This document shows, piece by piece, positions 1 through 4,800 of a DNA stretch of 8,213 nt. Position 1 is the first letter of the stretch; every line of letters starts with the position of its first letter. The notes beneath the pieces are model-generated. The model did no database searches. It was not told the origin of the DNA and saw nothing but the letters and a program-made list of their open reading frames with translations. Source of the stretch: Novosphingobium sp. (lineage in GTDB: Bacteria > Pseudomonadota > Alphaproteobacteria > Sphingomonadales > Sphingomonadaceae); NCBI GenBank assembly GCA_020853995.1, contig JADYXV010000311.1:1-8213 (forward strand). The letters are read 5' to 3'. The position numbers and the translations under genes were made by a program.

Positions 1-493
1 GCTGCGGCACAAATTCGCTGATCGTGAAGTTGAACGGATCGTTGGCAATCGGCACCACCTTCACCCGTTCACCGGTATAGGGATTGTCCCATTCTTTCAG
101 GATTTCACCGGTTACAGGATCGCGATAGAACACCACTTCGCGCAGCATCCGGCGATAGCTGCCGTCTTCCAGTTTCTTTGTCCGGACGAAGCTGAAACCT
201 TCGACGTCGAACAGTTTGCGGACCTTTTCATTGGGCCGCACGCCCATCGCCTTGCCCTTGATCCAGCCGCATTTTTCCTTGGACGGGTCAATGTCGGCAT
301 CGATGCGGGCATATGTATCGCGCGTCCATTTGGGGTCTTTGAAATCGATCCTGGTTATAAAATCGAACTTCGGCTTACCCTTTGGCGCTTTTGCCTTGGT
401 CGCCGCAGCAGCGGTTGCCGGCACGGCGGCCATGCCCGCGACCAGCGCGGCCATCCGCAAGCTTTCACGGCGGGAAAAAGTGTTATCGTCCAT
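1..493 (-). CDS. Tat-exported DUF1838 family protein, 3' end outside window
   Basis: The first 164 codons of a minus-strand gene are visible; the C-terminus lies beyond the left edge. The protein starts MDDNTFSRRESLRMAALVAG and continues into an Ala-rich stretch ending around residue 30. SRRESLR followed by a hydrophobic run is a twin-arginine (Tat) signal, so the mature protein should be folded before export to the periplasm. After this comes a basic linker and a domain with FDFITRIDFKDPKWTRDTYA and, later, YRDPVTGEILKEWDNPYTGE, which I recognise as DUF1838. No enzymatic function is established for that family as far as I know. ATG at 493 is preferred because GAGGAA (503-508 on the complement) lies 9 nt upstream and the Tat motif then sits at the N-terminus. 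It is transcribed divergently from the methyltransferase at 676. Family assignment is from memory of the pattern; the reading frame is certain. Confidence 0.8.
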   Translation of the reverse strand, partial: MDDNTFSRRESLRMAALVAGMAAVPATAAAATKAKAPKGKPKFDFITRIDFKDPKWTRDTYARIDADIDPSKEKCGWIKGKAMGVRPNEKVRKLFDVEGFSFVRTKKLEDGSYRRMLREVVFYRDPVTGEILKEWDNPYTGERVKVVPIANDPFNFTISEFVPQ

Positions 494-675
494 TCGCGCC
501 TGTTCCTCATGAAACGGAAAATCTGTATGGCCAACTTTGCGCTCAATTTTCCAGCCTGCACTGTCCGGTGTTGCGTTGTCCGCCAAGCGGATAGCCTCCC
601 GCAGTGACCCTTGCCCAGCAGTGCCTTGGCAGGCCATGTGAGAGCAAGTGCGATCAGCCAAGCGGAGTCGCTTTC
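494..675. promoter_or_regulatory. Divergent intergenic region between DUF1838 and methyltransferase genes
   Basis: This 182-bp gap must hold the promoters of both divergent genes, but no convincing -35/-10 pair could be picked. Visible elements are a 7-bp inverted repeat GGAAAAT (516-522) / ATTTTCC (546-552) in a relatively AT-rich patch, and a 10-bp direct repeat GCCAAGCGGA at 582-591 and 657-666. The second copy overlaps the methyltransferase Shine-Dalgarno sequence. The role is inferred from position only. Confidence 0.4.
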
Positions 676-1905
676 ATGCTTAATACCTTCCAGCAGGCCG
701 ATCATCCTGCCCTGCCCAAAGCATCTGCCGATGAGGCCGCACGGCAGGAATTCACCAAAAGCTTCAAGGGCTTTATCCAGTCCACCCTGCTGCCGGGGTT
801 GACGCCGGTCTATCAGACCCGCGTGGCGAAACGCTTTGAAAAAGAGCATGGCCGCCCGCCCGCTGACCGGCGCGATATCCGCAGCGGGATGGTGAATGAC
901 ATCTATTTCCAGCACTATGCCGCAGCCAACCGCATCGCGCAGGAACTGCTGTGGGAATCGGTCAATGGCTCGATCGACCGGCAATTGCCCGAACTGATCG
1001 CCAAAGCGCGCGAATTGTCCGCAGCCGCAAAGGCCGAACTGGTCATCCCCGAAGGCTTCGTGCCGCCGCGCTATGTTACCGCGCTGGATATTCATTGCAT
1101 GCCCGGCGGTTATTGCAGCGAAGTGGCAGCAGACGATATTTCGGTCGGCGCGTTGTATGATCGCGGCGTCTATCTTTATGCGATGGGCTATACCGGGCCG
1201 AACAACGATGACATGGGCCGCTCGGTCGTCAATTACCTGAAACACCACGCGCCCGATTTCAAACCGCGCCGCATTCTGGACATGGGCTGCACCGTCGGCC
1301 ATTCCACCCTGCCGTACAAGGAACTGTTCCCCGATGCCGAGGTGTGGGGCATCGATGTGGGCGGCCCCTGCATCCGTTATGCCCATGCCCGTGCCGCAGG
1401 GTTCGGGCTTGAGGTGAACTTCGCGCAGATGAATGCCGAGGAAACAACCTTCCCCGACGAACATTTCGATCTGGTCGTCAGCCACATCCTGCTGCACGAA
1501 ACCAGCGGCAAGGCCATGCCCCGCATCTTTGCCGAGGCGCACCGCGTGCTGGCACCGGGCGGCATGATGATTCACGCCGATTTGCCGCCGTTCGATTTGA
1601 TGGACCCGTTCACCCAGTTCATTCTCGACAATGAAACGTGGTACAACAACGAACCGTTCTGGGGCGCGATGCGCGATATGGACCAGTTCGCGCTGGCACA
1701 GAAGGCAGGCTTCGATCTGGCAGACGTGAAGTTCGATACAGCGCCGATGGCCGTCATGGAATTTGCCGCCGCTGCCGAAGGTTACAGCCAGGAAGCATCC
1801 GAGGCCGTGGCCGAGCGTGATTTCACCGCCGGTGAATTTGCCCCCGGCGGCGGCTGGGAAGTGCTGATTGCGCGCAAGCCATTAGACAAGGCGCTGGCCG
1901 CATGA
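676..1905 (+). CDS. Class I SAM-dependent methyltransferase (409 aa)
   Basis: Predicted cytoplasmic enzyme transferring a methyl group from S-adenosylmethionine to an unknown acceptor. Residues 1-195 form a family-specific N-terminal region with CMPGGYCSE (141-149) and YDRGVYLYAMGYTGP (161-175). The Rossmann methyltransferase domain follows: motif I ILDMGCTVGHST (200-211), the acidic SAM-ribose position in VWGIDVG (Asp227), the motif II region FPDEHFDLVVSHILLHE (259-275), and HRVLAPGGMM (289-298), as in Methyltransf_11/25 families. Motif I has Thr where the middle Gly of GxGxG usually sits. The frame is open upstream to a GTG at 604, but ATG 676 is chosen because GGAG (664-667) lies 8 nt before it and the extension looks non-coding. 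The stop overlaps the next gene's ATG as ATGA (1902-1905), implying translational coupling. There is no signal peptide. Methyltransferase assignment is firm; the substrate is unknown. Confidence 0.9.
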   Translation: MLNTFQQADHPALPKASADEAARQEFTKSFKGFIQSTLLPGLTPVYQTRVAKRFEKEHGRPPADRRDIRSGMVNDIYFQHYAAANRIAQELLWESVNGSIDRQLPELIAKARELSAAAKAELVIPEGFVPPRYVTALDIHCMPGGYCSEVAADDISVGALYDRGVYLYAMGYTGPNNDDMGRSVVNYLKHHAPDFKPRRILDMGCTVGHSTLPYKELFPDAEVWGIDVGGPCIRYAHARAAGFGLEVNFAQMNAEETTFPDEHFDLVVSHILLHETSGKAMPRIFAEAHRVLAPGGMMIHADLPPFDLMDPFTQFILDNETWYNNEPFWGAMRDMDQFALAQKAGFDLADVKFDTAPMAVMEFAAAAEGYSQEASEAVAERDFTAGEFAPGGGWEVLIARKPLDKALAA

Positions 1906-2278
1906 GTGGAATTGACATGACCGAAGCCGAACGCCCTCACGTAATCCGCCATGCGCGCGGCAAGCGCCCGCAATTCTATGACACCCCCGGCATGGATCAG
2001 GCGATGTCGATGATCATGGTTCTGGCCAATGAAATGGCGGTGCTGCGTGACCGGCTCGACAGTGCAGAACGCGTGGCCAAGGCATCGGGCCTTGATCTGG
2101 CTGCCGGAATCGAAGCGCTGGAGCTTGATCAGGCCGCGCTGGAAGAACGCGAGGAACGCCGTCAGGACTTCATGCGGCGGCTTTCTACCTGCAATTGAAA
2201 GACGCTGACGAAGCGGCGCAGGCGCAGACGGCGGAAGGCTTTACCGCAACGATTGCGGAAATCGCGCTACAGGATTGA
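1902..2278 (+). CDS. Small helical protein of unknown function, frameshifted near 2177
   Basis: I do not recognise the family. The uninterrupted frame runs 1902-2198 (98 aa) and includes HVIRHARGKRPQFYDTPGMD, then a charged helical stretch (AMSMIMVLANEMAVLRDRLD and later ALEEREERRQDFM) that looks coiled-coil. From about 2177 the coding character moves to another frame, which reads AAFYLQLKDADEAAQAQTAE and on to a stop at 2276-2278. Adding one G to the GCGGCGG tract at 2174-2180 would join the two parts into a 125-aa protein reading ...RRQDFMRAAFYLQ.... The break is therefore either a recent one-base deletion or a sequencing error. The start at 1902 overlaps the methyltransferase stop (ATGA). 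ATG 1917 (MTEAERPHV), with GGA 6 nt upstream, is an alternative. Tight coupling suggests a role linked to the methyltransferase, for example as partner or regulator, but that is inference. Confidence 0.65.
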
Positions 2279-2328
2279 TCCTGCGCTTATCTGGCGATTA
2301 TTCCTTTAGCAAAGCGTTCTCCCGCTAT

Positions 2329-2418
2329 CGTCATCCTGAACTTGTTTCAGGATCCATCCATCAACGCACACTGCGGTTCGCGGGGAGAAATGGATGCTGA
2401 AACAAGTTCAGCATGACG
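2329..2418. repeat. Paired REP-like palindromic element
   Basis: Two 28-bp arms in inverted orientation, 2329-2356 and 2391-2418, match at 26 of 28 positions and are separated by 34 nt. Each arm is itself a hairpin: ATCCTGAA/TTCAGGAT around CTTGT on the left, and ATGCTGAA/TTCAGCAT around ACAAG on the right. The two mismatches between arms are the two partners of one hairpin base pair, so both hairpins stay intact. The element fills the spacer between two convergent genes, the classic site for REP or BIME elements, and could also limit read-through from both sides. I recall similar CTGAACTTGTTTCAG palindromes being frequent in sphingomonad genomes. No RAYT transposase is present in the window. 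Confidence 0.8.
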
Positions 2419-2471
2419 GGATCAGGGATAACCCATGCGGACGGGATAGGGTTTTTGCGCGTGTTTTCGCC

Positions 2472-3368
2472 CTATTTCCGCATCAACCGCACCGGCAGTT
2501 CATCGCGGACCAGCCCGTCCAGCTTAAGCCGTGCCCGCCTGTCCCCGCGTCCGAAGGCATCGACAAACAGCGCTGAAATCCGCGCCGCATCTGCCAGTTG
2601 GTCAACCTGGCGCGGCCCCGGCAGATCATAGCGGCAGATTGCACCGCCGAAGTAATGGTCCACGCCGTCCAGCACCAGACCATAGCGATGGCCCCCTGCC
2701 GCTGCCGCTTCATAGGGTACCAGATGCCCGCGCCAGCCTTCGCCATCGGTGGTGGTGATGCCGGGGACGATGTCCTTCGTGCCGGTCTGTACCAGTGCGG
2801 GCACGGCCAGCTTGGCATAGCCTTGCGCCGTACACAGCACCGGGATGGGCGCAGGCGGGCTGAACGCTACCACCGCGCGCACGTTGGAATCAGCCAGCGG
2901 CGCGTTCAACCCTTCGGGCACAACCGCCGCCGCGCCGCCCATCGTCAAGGCCACCAGCCCGCCATAGGAATGCCCCGCCGCGATCCACGGACGCTGCCCC
3001 ACATGCGCTGATAGCACGCGCATATCCTCGATCCGCGCCTTCCAGCTCGAAAGGCCGGGAAAGTCCTTGGTGCGCGGGTGTTCGGTGGAATCGACGTGCA
3101 GCGGCGCAAGGATATGGAAGCCTGCCGCCAGCCACGGCGCAAACAGCGCTTCATAAAAGCGCGGCGATGATCCCGCGCCGTGGCTGAACAGAACCAGCGC
3201 CTTTGCCTTCCCGCGCGGCTTCCATTCGCTGATGCGGATGTTGCGACCACCGGTTGCGGTAACAACGAACTGGCGCTCGGCCACAGGCTTTGCCGTCATG
3301 GCCCCTGCTTGCGATGCTACCAGCAGAGCGCCGGTGCCGCCCAGCACATCCCTGCGCGATACGATCAT
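2472..3368 (-). CDS. Tat-exported alpha/beta hydrolase (esterase-like, 298 aa)
   Basis: Predicted periplasmic serine hydrolase. The N-terminus MIVSRRDVLGGTGALLVAS is a Tat signal (SRRDVL plus a hydrophobic run), with cleavage probably near residue 26. The alpha/beta-hydrolase core shows the oxyanion segment LFSHGAGSS (HGAG 63-66), the nucleophile elbow GHSYGG (Ser134), a candidate acid in GTKD (Asp199) and the catalytic His in DGVDHYFGG (His238). The overall pattern resembles the broad dienelactone hydrolase / PAF-acetylhydrolase-like group, so ester or lactone hydrolysis is likely; the substrate is unknown. The frame is open upstream to 3389, but ATG 3368 is chosen because it puts the Tat motif at the N-terminus and overlaps the preceding stop as ATGA (3365-3368), showing an operon with the DUF3089 gene. 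It ends at TAG 2472-2474 before the REP pair. Confidence 0.88.
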   Translation of the reverse strand: MIVSRRDVLGGTGALLVASQAGAMTAKPVAERQFVVTATGGRNIRISEWKPRGKAKALVLFSHGAGSSPRFYEALFAPWLAAGFHILAPLHVDSTEHPRTKDFPGLSSWKARIEDMRVLSAHVGQRPWIAAGHSYGGLVALTMGGAAAVVPEGLNAPLADSNVRAVVAFSPPAPIPVLCTAQGYAKLAVPALVQTGTKDIVPGITTTDGEGWRGHLVPYEAAAAGGHRYGLVLDGVDHYFGGAICRYDLPGPRQVDQLADAARISALFVDAFGRGDRRARLKLDGLVRDELPVRLMRK

Positions 3369-4456
3369 TTCCGCCGCGCCTTTTCCCAAGCCTTTGCGCG
3401 CAACACCGCATTGGCGCCAATGTCGGCCCAGAACAGGCCGACGTCGTGATAATGCATCGAGCCGCCCGGCAGCGGCTCAAACCCTAGCCCCGGTGCTGGC
3501 CACACCACGGCAATCCCGCGCCTGCATTCCACCGCCACGGCCCCACTGCGCAAAGGCCCCATCGCCCCAAGCCCCGGCGTTCCTGTCACCGCACCCTTTG
3601 CCTGTGACGAAATCGCCAGCGGGCGGCCTGCATCGAACGTTACCGGATTGATGCACAACGGATCGCCACCGCTTTGCCCGTCATGCAGCGCGGCATAGGC
3701 TTTGCCATATGCCGCCAGCACCGGCTCCAGATCACTGCCTGCAAGCATGGCGTTCCATTGCAGCAGGCAGCCGGTCTGTGCAGGCTTTGCGCAAACAGGG
3801 ATGCCTGCAAACCGCGTGTCCAGTTCGGCGGTCATCAGGTTGATCCCGATGACATAGGCGGCCACCATCCGCTTTTGCAGCGCAGACCCGCGAATGCGCT
3901 TTTCCAGCAGGCTTGCCACGTGCGCCCCGCCCTGGCTGTGCCCTGCCAGAATGAACGGACGTCCGGCGTTTTCATGTGCCATGTACCAGTCAAACGCCCG
4001 TTCCACATCGGAATAGGCCAGCGCAAAGGCGGCATCGCGCTTGGCCGGATCAAACAGCGCCTTGTTGGTCGCCGCACGATAGCGCGGCGCAAAGATGCGG
4101 CAGCATGCGGCAAAGGCACTGGCCTGACGCTGCACCGCGCTTTCATCGGTCCATTTCAGGCCCGCCGGATCAAGCGGATCATGGTTGAAATCTGTGGCAG
4201 AACGCGTGGTTGTGGGATGCACCCAGAACACATCGACTTTGCCCGAAGCGCCGGGTTCAACATGCCCGTCCGGCAGGGCGGTAACCTGTGTCCAGTATTG
4301 CGGCTGGCTGTAATCGGGGGGCACAACATCGGCGGCAACGGCCCGTTCAACCCCCGTCAGCACAATTGCCAGAAGCAGCAAAATGCGCGCAATGGTTGTG
4401 CGGGTATCCCCATGTCCAGGTCGGATGAACGGCCAGCGAAGTTTGAATAGTAACAC
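3365..4456 (-). CDS. Sec-exported DUF3089 protein, alpha/beta-hydrolase fold
   Basis: DUF3089 proteins have an alpha/beta-hydrolase fold; their reactions are mostly uncharacterised. With the GTG start at 4456 the protein is 363 aa. A hydrophobic signal segment ARILLLLAIVLTGVERAVAA (23-42) precedes the mature domain, which begins around DVVPPDYSQPQYWTQ. Family landmarks are VDVFWVHPTTTRSATDFNHD (74-93), ASAFAACCRIFAPRYRAAT (112-130), the nucleophile elbow LAGHSQGG (170-177, Ser174) and, near the end, GGSMHYHDVGLFWADIGAN with candidate catalytic His (335 or 337). Cys222, 230, 268 and 311 may form disulfides in the periplasm. The frame stays open to ATG 4615, but that start would bury the signal peptide inside and translate a strongly palindromic leader. 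ATG 4489 has no Shine-Dalgarno. GTG 4456 has AAGGGAGA 11 nt upstream, a little far, so the start is uncertain. First gene of the two-gene hydrolase operon. Confidence 0.82.
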   Translation of the reverse strand: MLLFKLRWPFIRPGHGDTRTTIARILLLLAIVLTGVERAVAADVVPPDYSQPQYWTQVTALPDGHVEPGASGKVDVFWVHPTTTRSATDFNHDPLDPAGLKWTDESAVQRQASAFAACCRIFAPRYRAATNKALFDPAKRDAAFALAYSDVERAFDWYMAHENAGRPFILAGHSQGGAHVASLLEKRIRGSALQKRMVAAYVIGINLMTAELDTRFAGIPVCAKPAQTGCLLQWNAMLAGSDLEPVLAAYGKAYAALHDGQSGGDPLCINPVTFDAGRPLAISSQAKGAVTGTPGLGAMGPLRSGAVAVECRRGIAVVWPAPGLGFEPLPGGSMHYHDVGLFWADIGANAVLRAKAWEKARRK

Positions 4457-4466
4457 AGGTGAAAGC

Positions 4467-4510
4467 GTCTCCCTTCGCGGCCAACGCATTGGCGGCCAGC
4501 GAAGGGAGAC
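4467..4510 (-). promoter_or_regulatory. Hairpin burying the likely ribosome binding site of the DUF3089 gene
   Basis: A perfect 12-bp inverted repeat, GTCTCCCTTCGC (4467-4478) and GCGAAGGGAGAC (4499-4510), encloses a further 5-bp stem GCCAA/TTGGC (4480-4484/4489-4493) with a CGCA loop. In minus-strand RNA the 3' arm carries AAGGGAGA, the only good Shine-Dalgarno match before GTG 4456, and it is fully paired. No U-tract follows, so it does not look like a terminator. The structure is read directly from the sequence. Translational control of the hydrolase operon is inference. Confidence 0.5.
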
Positions 4511-4513
4511 TGC

Positions 4514-4610
4514 CAGTGCAGGTGAGCGAGGCAAAAGCGCACCTGCATATGACCGCCCTTCGGATAAACAGGGCTTTGCGCAGTCCGGCTTTTGAACCAA
4601 ATCTGCACTG
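4514..4610 (-). promoter_or_regulatory. Structured leader with two competing folds
   Basis: Between the likely promoter and the occluding hairpin, this segment supports two exclusive pairings. Fold A is a local hairpin TGCAGGTG/CACCTGCA (4517-4524/4540-4547). Fold B is a long nested structure: CAGTGCAG/CTGCACTG (4514-4521/4603-4610), CAAAAGC/GCTTTTG (4532-4538/4588-4594) and GCCCT/AGGGC (4555-4559/4570-4574). The strand 4517-4521 is shared by A and B. Such mutually exclusive stems are typical of riboswitches and attenuators. I could not match it to a known riboswitch class, and it lacks an obvious cobalamin-type B12 box. All stems are perfect Watson-Crick pairs, but thermodynamics were not computed. 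Confidence 0.35.
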
Positions 4611-4678
4611 AACATGAATGGAGCATAGGTTAATTTTTTCCTAATGCAGCACCTAGCGCATCGGAAATGGAGGCTTTC

Positions 4679-4698
4679 TGATTACATTTATGTAAGCA
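4679..4698. promoter_or_regulatory. Operator-like palindrome upstream of the hydrolase operon
   Basis: TGATTACATTTATGTAAGCA is a 20-bp palindrome with a single mismatched pair (A4681/G4696) and a perfect TTACAT-TT-ATGTAA core (4682-4695). It lies in AT-rich DNA that stands out from the GC-rich surroundings. It is flanked by an 8-bp inverted repeat CTAATGCA (4641-4648) / TGCATTAG (4705-4712). A weak -10-like TATGCT on the minus strand (4622-4627) would place it at about -75, an activator-type position; no good -35 is visible. The cognate regulator is not in the window. Confidence 0.45.
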
Positions 4699-4744
4699 AT
4701 CGAATGCATTAGCCCCCACATGGTCCATGCTGGGCAGCAAAACG

Positions 4745-4781
4745 AAAAGGCGCCCTGTCCATTTTGGACAGAACGCCTTTT
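4745..4781 (-). terminator. Intrinsic terminator of the TonB-dependent receptor gene
   Basis: The stem AAAAGGCG (4745-4752) / CGCCTTTT (4774-4781) continues after a 2x2 internal mismatch into CTGTCC/GGACAG (4755-4760/4766-4771) around an ATTTT loop. Read on the minus strand, the hairpin begins 19 nt after the receptor stop codon, and its 3' arm ends CGCCTTTTCGTTTTG, giving a U-rich tail. The A-rich other side means it could work in both directions. It separates the receptor transcript from the hydrolase operon. Confidence 0.8.
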
Positions 4782-4800
4782 GGCCTGTTTGGAAGTGCGA

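Noticed and set aside
582..666. 10-bp direct repeat GCCAAGCGGA in the divergent promoter region
   Set aside because: Two short copies 75 bp apart can occur by chance, and one is simply the ribosome-binding region; kept only as a note.
604..675. GTG-initiated N-terminal extension of the methyltransferase
   Set aside because: ATG 676 has a well-spaced GGAG, and the extension is Cys-rich and unlike the rest of the protein.
355..1575. Long minus-strand open frame (406 codons) opposite the methyltransferase
   Set aside because: Its product is rich in Arg, His, Gly and Ala without recognisable domains, it overlaps two well-supported genes (the DUF1838 start and the methyltransferase), and such antisense frames are common opposite GC-rich coding DNA.
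2184..2198. Programmed -1 ribosomal frameshift in the small gene
   Set aside because: There is no X-XXY-YYZ slippery heptamer in the zero frame and no clear stimulatory stem directly downstream; a simple indel explains the data.
2430..2456. Possible terminator: AACCC/GGGTT with a T-run after the methyltransferase operon
   Set aside because: The stem is only 5 bp with a 14-nt loop; the REP pair beside it is a better candidate for limiting transcription.
4457..4615. 53-residue N-terminal extension of the DUF3089 protein from ATG 4615
   Set aside because: It would place the signal peptide about 75 residues inside the protein and translate a strongly palindromic leader.
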